Source of the DNA: Arachidicoccus rhizosphaerae
GTDB lineage: Bacteria > Bacteroidota > Bacteroidia > Chitinophagales > Chitinophagaceae
Assembly: GCF_900107765.1 (NCBI RefSeq)
Contig: NZ_FNQY01000019.1
Coordinates: forward strand, 1-64,000
Direction: 5' to 3'
Length of the DNA: 64,000 nt
In this document: positions 45,117 to 52,618 of the stretch, one piece after another
Numbering within the stretch: position 1 is the stretch's first letter
Layout: every line of letters starts with the position of its first letter
Translations under genes and position numbers: made by a program
The notes under the pieces: generated by a model
Seen by the model: the letters and a program-made list of their open reading frames with translations, nothing else
Databases searched by the model: none
What the model was told of the DNA's origin: nothing

Positions 45117-45148
45117 CAAAACTAATACGCACCATGCAAACAAGCAAA
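45117..45148 (-). promoter_or_regulatory. Promoter of the DUF3861 gene
   Basis: On the minus strand TTTG (45145-45148), 20-nt spacer, TAGTTTTG (45117-45124), 58 nt before the start codon. Both elements match the Bacteroidota consensus. Confidence 0.6.
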
Positions 45149-45168
45149 GATTTATAGCTATCCTTACG

Positions 45169-46098
45169 TTAATTCTTTTTCCTGAAAAACAGGGGGTTCC
45201 CGGCTTTTGATATTTTCCGGTTTCTTTTGACTAAAATATTTCCTGATTTATAGGCGAAAAGTCTGCTCTCAAATTTCTCCCCAAACAAACTTTCTTGCAT
45301 GAAAATATTGGGTATCTGAAGCAAGGTGCCGTCTTTGAACTCTATAACGAAAAGCGCAAAATTAACGAGCGGGCTTCTACTGCCTCTATGCTGAATTTGT
45401 ATAATTTTAGAAATATCTGATTTGTTAAAGGATTTAAAATCCGATGGGCTCCCAAAATAAAACAAATCATTGCCTTTAGAGAGCATCAATACTTTATCCC
45501 TTGCATAAAAGTAATAATTAAGGAATACCCAAAAATTGATGCCGCCAAATATAAATAGCATTAGAAACGCGAATAGCAGGCCCATTGCATTTATATGTTC
45601 CGTATTTAAGACCATACTGGGTAATATCCACCAGGTGAGTAAAACAAACCAGCTCGTATAAAATAAATAGCTGGCAGCAGATTTAAAGGAAACAGCATAT
45701 GTAAAATCTTTGCTCACAAAATATTTATCATTGTGTTTCGACCAGGTGCTTTTTATTTTAAAATCATTCAGATCTAGCTGTTGTTCATAGAACTTCTTTA
45801 TATAGAAATAACTGTCTTCAAGGTGAGGCAACACCTTTTGAAAGACTTTATTATGTCCGTTTAAAAAATACAGTATAAACTTTCGATTGTAAAACCAGGA
45901 TAGCTTAAGAAACCTTCCGTCAGAGGTCTCAATTGTAATAGACGGGCCACAAAGGCCTACTTTGAATTGAGCATGCTGCTTTTCCCAGGGAAAAATTTCA
46001 ATTAATGCGATTAACTGGTCATAAGATCTTAGTGCAGTCAGAATAAATTCTCCTGATTCAAAAGTACTGAACTGAATTTTACTAATGAGCTGCTGCAT
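45169..46098 (-). CDS. Uncharacterised membrane protein with two central helices
   Basis: A 309-residue protein with a soluble N-terminal part (residues 1-130), two hydrophobic helices around residues 135-155 and 170-195 (SYLFYTSWFVLLTWWILPS and the LLFAFLMLFIFGGINFWVFL segment), and a soluble, PH-domain-like C-terminal part with FDLFYFGSPSDFKSF-type sequence. The topology resembles bPH or YcxB-like membrane proteins, but the match is weak. Function unknown. It is preceded by a TAATTTTG box (46107-46114, minus strand), 8 nt from its start. Confidence 0.5.
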   Translation of the reverse strand: MQQLISKIQFSTFESGEFILTALRSYDQLIALIEIFPWEKQHAQFKVGLCGPSITIETSDGRFLKLSWFYNRKFILYFLNGHNKVFQKVLPHLEDSYFYIKKFYEQQLDLNDFKIKSTWSKHNDKYFVSKDFTYAVSFKSAASYLFYTSWFVLLTWWILPSMVLNTEHINAMGLLFAFLMLFIFGGINFWVFLNYYFYARDKVLMLSKGNDLFYFGSPSDFKSFNKSDISKIIQIQHRGSRSPLVNFALFVIEFKDGTLLQIPNIFMQESLFGEKFESRLFAYKSGNILVKRNRKISKAGNPLFFRKKN

Positions 46099-46106
46099 TT
46101 CGGTTG

Positions 46107-46114
46107 CAAAATTA
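46107..46114 (-). promoter_or_regulatory. -7-like element of the uncharacterised membrane protein gene
   Basis: CAAAATTA on the plus strand reads TAATTTTG, an exact TAnnTTTG match 8 nt from the start; no clear -33 element. Confidence 0.4.
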
Positions 46115-46207
46115 TAAGAAAGATTTTCTATTTATCTGATCTGGAAATATGCCCCGTACTGTCAACAAAGGTACTATTCCAAAAATAATGGCAAGTAAAA
46201 CAAATGA

Positions 46208-46263
46208 ATAAAAAACCACCGTAAAAAGTTTTCAGCTTTTAGCTGAATGACTTTTTACGGTGG
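46208..46263 (-). terminator. Terminator of the trxB-folB operon
   Basis: On the minus strand CCACCGTAAAAAGT and ACTTTTTACGGTGG form a perfect 14-bp stem, with a second nested stem TTCAGC / GCTGAA in its loop, followed by TTTTTT. Confidence 0.85.
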
Positions 46264-46291
46264 CAGATTATATCCAGGCAGACCATTAAAA

Positions 46292-46687
46292 TTAAGCCAA
46301 GTGGCTTTTCTCAGTATCCGTACTACCCAATAATTGTTTTCTGGTTTGTTGATAGGAAACACTCATTGAACCGGTAAAACTGATTATAGGGGGATTTATT
46401 TTTTTAATTGAGACTTTTACTTCCTCTGCTAACTGAAAACGCCTTAATATATCATTACCGATATTAATGACAAGCGTCTCCAACAGAGGTTCAGGTTTTT
46501 GCATATGTCCACGAATTACTGCATAAACCTCTGAATAGTCAATGGTCTCATGGATATGATAGGGAACCGTTTTGGGCAAATAATAGAGCTCTACGTCTAG
46601 TTTAAAATCACCCCCTAGTTGTTTCTCCTCTTCATAAAGTCCATGTCGCGCCCTGAACCAGAGATCCAGTAATTCTATTTTGAGCAT
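46292..46687 (-). CDS. folB: Dihydroneopterin aldolase FolB
   Basis: A 131-residue cytosolic enzyme that splits 7,8-dihydroneopterin to 6-hydroxymethyl-dihydropterin in folate synthesis. Family features are FRARHGLYEEEKQLGGDFKLDVEL at the N-terminus, IDYSEVYAVIRG and LLETLVINIGNDIL in the middle, ending near VKINPPIISF-type sequence. It lies 40 nt downstream of trxB on the same strand and ends at the strong terminator, so the two genes form an operon. No unusual features. Confidence 0.9.
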   Translation of the reverse strand: MLKIELLDLWFRARHGLYEEEKQLGGDFKLDVELYYLPKTVPYHIHETIDYSEVYAVIRGHMQKPEPLLETLVINIGNDILRRFQLAEEVKVSIKKINPPIISFTGSMSVSYQQTRKQLLGSTDTEKSHLA

Positions 46688-46727
46688 TTCATTTTTATTT
46701 TCTGTTGATGGATGCCGGATTGATACA

Positions 46728-47669
46728 TTAAGCCAGTCCCTGCTCGGTCAGGTAACGTTCTGCATCCAGGGCGGCCATACAACCACTGCCTGCAGCTGTC
46801 ACTGCCTGACGATAAATCTTATCCTGGACATCCCCTGCAGCAAATACACCAGGAACATTGGTTTTGGAACTGCCGGGTATGGTTTTAATATAGCCCGCTT
46901 CGTCCATATCGATAAATTCTTTAAAAATGTCGCTATTGGGTTTATGACCGATGGCTACAAAAAATGCACTCACTGGGATCTGCTGTAATGCGCCTGTTTT
47001 TATGTTTTTAATACGCACAGCCTCTACCTTTGTATCCCCTAATACCTCATCCGTTTCACTGTCCCAGTAAATAGTGATATTAGGTGTATTCTTTACCCGG
47101 TCCTGCATCACTTTACTGGCGCGCATGCCATCTTCTCCTTTTCTGACAATCATATGAACATTAGAGGCCAGTTTAGACAGGTAGACAGCTTCTTCACAGG
47201 CCGTATCGCCGGCACCTACAATCGCTACTTCCTTTCCACGAAAGAAAAATCCATCACAAACGGCGCAGGCGCTGACGCCATAGCCATTCAGACGTTGTTC
47301 ACTTTCAATATTCAACCATTTGGCAGATGCTCCCGTACTAATGATAACGGTGTCCGCTTCAATCCAATCCTTTTCATCAACCTGAACTTTATGTACCGGT
47401 CCGGTAAAATCTACCTTAGTGGCCAGCCCATAGCGAATATCCGTACCCATTTTTTTGGCCTGATTTTCAAAATCGACCATCATTTCCGGACCTTGAATAC
47501 CTTCAGGATAACCAGGATAGTTTTCTACTTCAGTTGTAATAGTTAATTGACCACCTGGCTGTATCCCTTGATATAAAACCGGCTTCATGCCGGCACGTGC
47601 TGCATAAATTGCGGCCGTATAACCAGCGGGGCCGGATCCAATAATCAGACAATGTACTTTTTCGCTCAT
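46728..47669 (-). CDS. trxB: Thioredoxin-disulfide reductase
   Basis: NADPH-dependent flavoenzyme of 313 residues that reduces thioredoxin. FAD-binding GSGPAGYTAAIYAARAG at the N-terminus, the redox pair Cys135-x2-Cys138 as CAVC (the classical form is CATC), NADP-binding VAIVGAGDTACEEA, and the final FAD motif FAAGDVQDKIYRQ are all present. Cytosolic. First gene of the trxB-folB operon; a TATCTTTG element lies 92 nt upstream. The CAVC variant is common in Bacteroidota. Confidence 0.94.
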   Translation of the reverse strand: MSEKVHCLIIGSGPAGYTAAIYAARAGMKPVLYQGIQPGGQLTITTEVENYPGYPEGIQGPEMMVDFENQAKKMGTDIRYGLATKVDFTGPVHKVQVDEKDWIEADTVIISTGASAKWLNIESEQRLNGYGVSACAVCDGFFFRGKEVAIVGAGDTACEEAVYLSKLASNVHMIVRKGEDGMRASKVMQDRVKNTPNITIYWDSETDEVLGDTKVEAVRIKNIKTGALQQIPVSAFFVAIGHKPNSDIFKEFIDMDEAGYIKTIPGSSKTNVPGVFAAGDVQDKIYRQAVTAAGSGCMAALDAERYLTEQGLA

Positions 47670-47761
47670 CAGTTTATCTTTATTAAAATGTTTTTAATTT
47701 CCAGTGCATTCATTTAGAATAAGTTGGTCAAAAAGCATGCTCACTTAGCAATGAATGGCTG

Positions 47762-47769
47762 CAAAGATA
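47762..47769 (-). promoter_or_regulatory. -7 element of the trxB-folB operon
   Basis: CAAAGATA on the plus strand reads TATCTTTG. A TTTG lies only 13 nt further upstream, shorter than usual, so the -33 call is weak. Confidence 0.5.
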
Positions 47770-47848
47770 ATAACTTTTACCACAAAACAGGAGAAAGCGA
47801 ACAGTTGTTATAAGGTTTCCATAAAGGTAGGAGATTCCCTGTTTTTAT

Positions 47849-47879
47849 AAAAAAAGCACCCGGGATTGCGGGTGCTTTT
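47849..47879 (-). terminator. Terminator of the 221-residue single-helix protein gene
   Basis: AAAAGCACCCG / CGGGTGCTTTT, read on the minus strand followed by seven T residues. Confidence 0.8.
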
Positions 47880-47988
47880 AGTCTATGCATTTGTTTGAAT
47901 ATCAATAATATATGATTTTATGATTCTAATGATTATTACGAGATTGCCATTTGGACCTTGTTTTTGAATGCCAGCAATAACACAATCT

Positions 47989-48654
47989 CTAATTTAACGG
48001 CTTTATATGCATATCGGTTCCGGGTGAACTTTTTTTAGCCGCTCCCTTTTCAACCTCCGGGTCTTTTTTATCGCCCTGTTCAGGTTCGGTATCGATTTTT
48101 TTTACTTTCTCCTTAGGGGCGGCCGATGGAGTAGGGGTCAGCGGTTTTAACTTTGCACCCTTGCCCGGGTTCCCTTGTTTTAGGAGCTGATCATCCTTAG
48201 GCGCATCCTCAAGACCGGTAGGGATCCCAAATTCCTTTTTAAGCCGTATTAATTCTTCTCTGTATTGTTTGAGGGTTATTTTCCTTTGTTTAAATAAATC
48301 CCATATTTTTTGTACCCTGATATTATAAGCGCTGATCCGATTGGTATTTTTCAACTGATTAAACTCATCAGCTATATCCACCGGCACCTCTGGTATTTTT
48401 TCGGGACTGGACGCGGGGAGTGGTCCTCCACCGGGTTGTCCGGCTCCTTCATTACCATCCGGGTCATCCGGGCCTTCAGGTTCCTGAGACTGCTGCACCA
48501 GGTAATTAGCAAGCACCTGTAACGGCTCTTTTAAATCCTTAAGTTCCCTTCTGATAATCTTTTTTAATAATTCACGTAACATGAAATATAGGATAACCAG
48601 AAATATCAAACCCAGCAGGATTTCCAGAATAATAAATTGAACCGTAACATACAT
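47989..48654 (-). CDS. Single-helix membrane protein with disordered C-terminal region
   Basis: A 221-residue protein with an N-terminal membrane helix (residues about 7-27, ILEILLGLIFLVILYFML) and a basic amphipathic stretch (LLKKIIRREL). A Pro/Gly-rich linker (about 60-85), a helical middle (about 95-145, LKQYREELIRLKKEFG) and a low-complexity charged, Lys/Glu/Pro-rich tail follow. I do not recognise a family. It resembles scaffold or cell-envelope proteins of Bacteroidota but no function can be assigned. It ends at its own terminator and is followed upstream by the cytochrome c gene of the nos region, with about 300 nt between them. Confidence 0.6.
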   Translation of the reverse strand: MYVTVQFIILEILLGLIFLVILYFMLRELLKKIIRRELKDLKEPLQVLANYLVQQSQEPEGPDDPDGNEGAGQPGGGPLPASSPEKIPEVPVDIADEFNQLKNTNRISAYNIRVQKIWDLFKQRKITLKQYREELIRLKKEFGIPTGLEDAPKDDQLLKQGNPGKGAKLKPLTPTPSAAPKEKVKKIDTEPEQGDKKDPEVEKGAAKKSSPGTDMHIKPLN

Positions 48655-48951
48655 AATTTATCATTTTTAGTGTCACCTAAAGATATTCTATTTTTCTTTG
48701 ATTTGACTGTTTTTTCAAATAGAAGTTTAGTGAAATCACCTGTTTGCTCATTTCGGCAATTATTGGGGGGAACGCCAGTAATAAAAAACGGAGCCTCAAA
48801 AGAAACTCCGTCCCAACGAATAGCAGCAGGGGCTATTCTACCTTTAACACCTATTTCGAACAAGACAAGAAGGATACATTACCTTATTTTATGATGCTTT
48901 ATGAGGTTAAAGAACCGGGTGCTGAATAATCCTTCAAATGAAAAAGGAGAA
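48655..48951. other. Intergenic region, terminator of the nos-side cytochrome c
   Basis: The 297 bases between the single-helix protein gene and cytochrome c carry only a minus-strand terminator (48782-48812). The short ORFs on the plus strand here look random. Confidence 0.5.
48782..48812 (-). terminator. Terminator of the nos-side cytochrome c gene
   Basis: On the minus strand ACGGAG / CTCCGT with a 12-nt loop, then TTTTTT; 140 nt beyond the stop codon of the cytochrome gene. Confidence 0.65.
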
Positions 48952-49458
48952 TTACTTTACACCGTCATTTTTGCGCATAAACTCTAAGACACTTTTGGCA
49001 TCATCGTCGCTCAGATTTTGATTAGGCATTCTAACCATACAGATTTCCAGCATTGCCTGAGCCTTAGGGTCTTTGTCCAGCATCTCATCAGTATTGGTAA
49101 CAAAATTCAAGATCCATTCCGGTTCATGCCTGGAGGTAACACCTTTCCACCCCGGGCCTACTAGTTTTTCATCAGAAAGTTTGTGGCAAGAGGCACATTT
49201 TAATTCATATACTTTCTCTCCCTTGGTAGCCATGGCTGGATCTAATTTTTCACCTAGTTTCACATCGTGGAATTTACCCTCACCTCTTTTAGGATCATAG
49301 GTTGGATTAGCTGACGACTCATTATCCTTGGGACTCGTTGCAGTTGCGTCAGCAGTACTGGTGGCCGCTTCATCTTGTCCATTATTATTCCCTCCACAAG
49401 AAATAGTGAGTATAGCTGCAGAAAGAATTAACGAAAGAGAAATCATAAGTTTTTTCAT
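48952..49458 (-). CDS. Lipoprotein mono-haem cytochrome c
   Basis: A 168-residue lipoprotein cytochrome c. The signal ends with a lipobox (TISC, Cys21), followed by an Ala/Thr/Ser-rich linker to about residue 55. Haem is bound at Cys88-x2-Cys91-His92 (KCASCHKLSDEKLVGPGWKGV) with Met144 (MVRMPNQNL) as sixth ligand. Such cytochromes lie beside nosZ in many clade II nos clusters and are thought to donate electrons to NosZ. It is transcribed away from the membrane protein and nosZ, from a predicted promoter preceded by an FNR-like box (49514-49527), so expression under low oxygen or with NO is likely. Confidence 0.85.
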   Translation of the reverse strand: MKKLMISLSLILSAAILTISCGGNNNGQDEAATSTADATATSPKDNESSANPTYDPKRGEGKFHDVKLGEKLDPAMATKGEKVYELKCASCHKLSDEKLVGPGWKGVTSRHEPEWILNFVTNTDEMLDKDPKAQAMLEICMVRMPNQNLSDDDAKSVLEFMRKNDGVK

Positions 49459-49483
49459 AATAGTTTCAATTTTTAATGATAAG

Positions 49484-49491
49484 CAAATCTA
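49484..49491 (-). promoter_or_regulatory. -7 element of the nos-side cytochrome c gene
   Basis: CAAATCTA on the plus strand reads TAGATTTG, an exact TAnnTTTG match, 25 nt before the start. A normal -33 TTG is absent; an FNR-like box lies there instead. Confidence 0.6.
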
Positions 49492-49513
49492 GCGGCAGCG
49501 GGAATCTTAAATT

Positions 49514-49527
49514 ATGACAAGAATCAT
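49514..49527 (-). promoter_or_regulatory. FNR/DNR-like box before the nos-side cytochrome c gene
   Basis: ATGAC-AAGA-ATCAT, one base off the ATGAT-N4-ATCAT palindrome found elsewhere in this region. Its centre lies about 42 bases upstream of the start expected from the -7 box at 49484-49491, the class II activator position. Confidence 0.6.
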
Positions 49528-49643
49528 ATATTCAGTCATTCCCACTTGATTTAGCTCATTAGCCAAGCCCTGGATTTTTGGAAATTTGCATAGTAAATGA
49601 AAAGAGGGCAAAATGCCATTAACCTTTTTAATGCCTAAAACGA

Positions 49644-50951
49644 ATGTCAGAGGAACGCTTTAAAACCCGATACTGGATAAAGATTGTATTTTTAAATTTC
49701 ATGGTAGTGTCCCTGGCAGGATTATTAATGCGCTATAAAATCAATTTTTCCATTCCCGTCATCGACCAGAAAAATCTGATGCAAGGGCATGCTCATTTTG
49801 CCTTTATCGGATGGATTACCATGGCACTTATTGTTTTGCTTGTCCATTATTTAATCCAGCATCAGGTAAATACCAATTATCAAAAATACCATCTCATTTT
49901 AGCTGCACATTTAATGGTAGCGTACGCGATGCTGATATCCTTCACGCTCGAAGGGTATGGCGCATTATCCATTATACTTTCCACAGCCACCATCTTATTA
50001 TCCTATCTATTTATTTATTTTTATTTGAAGGATCTCAAAAAAGTTCCTGGGAGACTGAAAAGTAAAAAATGGTTTAAGGCTGCTTTACTGCTTTGGGCAT
50101 TCTCTTCTTTGGGGCCGTTTTCTCTGGCCTATCTGATGGCATGTCATGTCTCCAATCAGGATCTGTATGTCCTTTCCATTTATATGTATTTACATTTTCA
50201 ATATAACGGCTGGTTTTTATTTGCCATATTAGGTTGCCTCTTTGGTTTTATTGAAAAACAAACCAATAATTTGGGGGTTTGCTCCTTGGAGTCTCGAGCG
50301 GATTTCTGGGGAATCCAATTATTTAAATGGATGGTTATAACCGTAATTCCCAGCTATTTTTTATCGACGCTCTGGTTAAACTTACCCAGGGTTATTGTTT
50401 GGCTGGCAAACCTAACAGCCCTGCTACAAATTGGTGTTATTATCTGTGTTATTCAATGGGTTAGAAAGCTGCCGACAAAAATATGGTCCCCGTTAAAACC
50501 TCAAATCCGCATGTTTTGGCTATTTGGTTTAACAGCGCTGATTATAAAAATTGCGCTACAGAGTTTATCTGTCATTCCTTATTTTACGCATTATGCCTTT
50601 GGTTTCAGACCAATTGTAATTGGATATCTTCATTTAGTATTTATAGGTATACTCAGCTTCTTTATAATGGGTGCATTGTTGAACTTGCCCATAATTTCGC
50701 AAATTCGTTACAAAAAATCAGGTCTTGTTCTGTTTATAACAGGTTTTATTTTGCAGGAAATAATATTGATGTTACAGGGTTTTGAGGCGTTTAACCAAAC
50801 TAATATGCCGAGAGCCAGTATCCTGTTATTCTATTGCGCAATATTCATGGTTTCAGGATTGGCAATGATTGCTCATGGTTTATTTTATGGCAGACCTATA
50901 AAAAAAATACCGGTTGTTTCTATGAAGGTTATTTATAAACCAAAAGGTTAA
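49644..50951 (+). CDS. Heme-copper-oxidase-like polytopic membrane protein, nos region
   Basis: A 435-residue membrane protein with about twelve helices. Three His-rich segments sit where heme-copper oxidases keep haem ligands: QGHAHFAFIGW (residues about 47-57), YLHFQYNGW (about 178-186) and IGYLHLVFIG (about 325-335). The paired His motif of the catalytic metal and a catalytic Tyr are not seen, so it looks like a non-catalytic or degenerate HCO relative, perhaps a haem-binding quinol-linked protein. NnrS-type motifs were not recognised. It starts 185 nt after the divergent cytochrome c start and overlaps the convergent REC-Crp gene by four bases. A role in electron supply to NosZ is only a guess. 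Confidence 0.6.
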   Translation: MSEERFKTRYWIKIVFLNFMVVSLAGLLMRYKINFSIPVIDQKNLMQGHAHFAFIGWITMALIVLLVHYLIQHQVNTNYQKYHLILAAHLMVAYAMLISFTLEGYGALSIILSTATILLSYLFIYFYLKDLKKVPGRLKSKKWFKAALLLWAFSSLGPFSLAYLMACHVSNQDLYVLSIYMYLHFQYNGWFLFAILGCLFGFIEKQTNNLGVCSLESRADFWGIQLFKWMVITVIPSYFLSTLWLNLPRVIVWLANLTALLQIGVIICVIQWVRKLPTKIWSPLKPQIRMFWLFGLTALIIKIALQSLSVIPYFTHYAFGFRPIVIGYLHLVFIGILSFFIMGALLNLPIISQIRYKKSGLVLFITGFILQEIILMLQGFEAFNQTNMPRASILLFYCAIFMVSGLAMIAHGLFYGRPIKKIPVVSMKVIYKPKG

Positions 50952-52003
50952 TTCAGTAAGGATTTTAATTTTTGTTCATTTAAAACCTTTACATATCCTA
51001 CTTCGGCTTCAATTAATTTTTCTGATTTAAAATCTGCTAAAGTCCGGATTAATGATTCGGTTGTCGTACCGGCTATCCTGGCCAAATCTTCTCGGGACAT
51101 ATAAATTACAAAATCACTTTGACCCGCTTCTTTATATTTATTATAAAGGGTCATAATCGCATCTGCCACTCTTTTTCTAAGTGAATTATACGCCAGGCTG
51201 ATTAACTGGCTTTCTTTTTCCGTGTTATTACGTGCAAGCAGTTTTATAAACCTCCCGGCCACCTCTTTATTGTTCTGAATCAACGAAGTAAAGTCTTCCC
51301 GACTAATGATATTGACCTCGCTGTTTTCCAGTGTTTCGGCACTTTCTTTATAGGCCGTGTTTTCAATAAGGGCATTATAGCCAAAAAAATCTCCGGAGGT
51401 ATATAAATTGGTCGTTAATTCCTTCCCATTTTCATTGCTCTTATAAGTTCTGACCTTACCTGAAACCAGGTAGAAAAGGCCATGCGGATAACTGCCTTCC
51501 CCGTAAATACGTTGTTTTTTCTTAAAAGAGCTCATCGTTTCTGAAACCGTTAATTGCAATAAGGTATCCTGTCCTGACAAAGCGGCTTCAAAATCTTCCT
51601 GAATTAATATGTCACCTAGCCGTTGCTTGATAAAACTGCTTTTTTTAAGCCTGCTTTCAATGGCCGTCATTAATTCAAGGTCGGTAAATGGCTTGGTAAT
51701 ATAATCATCTGCCCCTAGTTCCATTCCTTTTCGAAAATCTGCCCGGTCGGTTTTAGCTGTTAAAAAGATAAAGGGGATGGCTTTAAGCTGTTCATGCTTA
51801 TTGATTAAATGCAAGAGACCATAACCGTCCAGGACAGGCATCATGATATCACAGATAATAAGATCCGGATTAAAGGTCAGTGCCTGTGCGTAACCTTCCT
51901 TACCATTGGCAGCTACCGCCACTTCATAATTGGCAAGTTGCAATATTTCCTGTGCATTGTCCCTTATTTGTTCATTATCCTCAATTAATAATATTCTGGT
52001 CAT
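50948..52003 (-). CDS. Response regulator fused to a Crp/Fnr-type DNA-binding regulator
   Basis: A 351-residue regulator with three parts. Residues 1-125 are a REC receiver domain: Asp acid pair in LIEDN, phosphoacceptor Asp in ICDIMMPVLDG, Thr in FLTAK and Lys in ITKPF. Residues about 145-255 are a cyclic-nucleotide-binding-like domain (FYLVSGKVR, GDFFGYNAL). Residues about 270-345 hold a Crp-type helix-turn-helix (MSREDLARIAGTTTESLIRTLADF). There is no Cys cluster, so it is not an FNR-type oxygen sensor. It sits between the nos-side cytochrome and nosZ and is the most likely protein to act at the FNR-like boxes here; its sensor kinase is not in the window. Confidence 0.88.
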   Translation of the reverse strand: MTRILLIEDNEQIRDNAQEILQLANYEVAVAANGKEGYAQALTFNPDLIICDIMMPVLDGYGLLHLINKHEQLKAIPFIFLTAKTDRADFRKGMELGADDYITKPFTDLELMTAIESRLKKSSFIKQRLGDILIQEDFEAALSGQDTLLQLTVSETMSSFKKKQRIYGEGSYPHGLFYLVSGKVRTYKSNENGKELTTNLYTSGDFFGYNALIENTAYKESAETLENSEVNIISREDFTSLIQNNKEVAGRFIKLLARNNTEKESQLISLAYNSLRKRVADAIMTLYNKYKEAGQSDFVIYMSREDLARIAGTTTESLIRTLADFKSEKLIEAEVGYVKVLNEQKLKSLLN

Positions 52004-52071
52004 TTTCTTAAATTAAAGCGTAACTAACTAATTACCTTACTTAACCCGCCGGTTTTTGATTCAATCCGGAA

Positions 52072-52079
52072 CAAAGTTA
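52072..52079 (-). promoter_or_regulatory. -7 element of the REC-Crp/Fnr regulator gene
   Basis: CAAAGTTA on the plus strand reads TAACTTTG, exact TAnnTTTG match, 68 nt before the start; no good -33 TTG at standard spacing. Confidence 0.5.
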
Positions 52080-52161
52080 TTTTAAAATGGACAATAAAAA
52101 TCCGGCTCAGCTTTGGCGGAGGACCTGTAGATTATTCTGGATTCAGCTGGGTATTAAAAAC

Positions 52162-52175
52162 ATGATTTTAATCAT
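52162..52175. promoter_or_regulatory. FNR/DNR-like palindrome, first copy
   Basis: ATGAT-TTTA-ATCAT, a perfect ATGAT-N4-ATCAT palindrome, adjacent to a large hairpin. Confidence 0.55.
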
Positions 52176-52209
52176 ACCTGGTGATTTTTTTTGCAAAATC
52201 ACCAGGTAT
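52174..52209. repeat. Perfect 15-bp inverted repeat in the nos control region
   Basis: ATACCTGGTGATTTT (52174-52188) and AAAATCACCAGGTAT (52195-52209), loop 6 nt. No clean T-tract on either side, so it is not a typical terminator. Confidence 0.7.
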
Positions 52210-52333
52210 TTCAAAAGAAAGCTTATCTCGGGTATTTTCTATTTTTGAATACCGGACAAAAGGTTTTGAAAATGCTATTCACTTCACCGGTTAATACATG
52301 AAAACATATATATTATATAAATAATATGATTAT

Positions 52334-52347
52334 ATGATGTAAATCAT
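52334..52347. promoter_or_regulatory. FNR/DNR-like palindrome, second copy
   Basis: ATGAT-GTAA-ATCAT, a perfect ATGAT-N4-ATCAT palindrome. Confidence 0.55.
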
Positions 52348-52496
52348 ACCTCTGACATACATATTTTAATAGATATTTAAGAATCCTAAAACTCAGAATG
52401 GGTGCTTTTGGGTTTACCTGTTTCTGAAAATTAGCCGGAGGGTTGGATAGGTCGTCTATGGAATACATCTGTTTATGATTACAATTAAGGGAAGGA

Positions 52497-52510
52497 TTGA
52501 TCTAAATCAT
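52497..52510. promoter_or_regulatory. FNR-like box upstream of the nos operon
   Basis: TTGAT-CTAA-ATCAT, nine of ten positions of the classical TTGAT-N4-ATCAA FNR box. Its centre is about 115 nt before the 127-residue gene; a weak TGAATTTT lies near the expected -7 position. Confidence 0.6.
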
Positions 52511-52618
52511 TCATACTGAACGGTGCATTACTGAATTTTACCACTTTAAAAGGCTAAGGTAAAATATCGGTCTATCCGCTGTCAAAGCAGCAGTATTTCC
52601 TTTAAACGCAAATCAGAA

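Larger units (their letters stand above)
47670..47988. other. Intergenic region between trxB and the single-helix protein gene
   Basis: The 319 bases hold the minus-strand -7 box of trxB (47762-47769) and the terminator of the upstream single-helix protein gene (47849-47879). No ORF or repeat otherwise. Confidence 0.5.
52004..52618. other. 615-bp regulatory region between REC-Crp gene and nos operon
   Basis: Divergent control region without an ORF. It carries the -7 element of the REC-Crp gene (52072-52079), three FNR-like palindromes (52162-52175, 52334-52347, 52497-52510) and a strong hairpin (52174-52209). Its length and repeat content suggest it controls both directions. Confidence 0.6.

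Noticed and set aside
48637-48929. Small plus-strand ORFs between the single-helix protein and cytochrome c
   Set aside because: They cross a terminator, overlap the start of the neighbour on the other strand and show no protein-like features.
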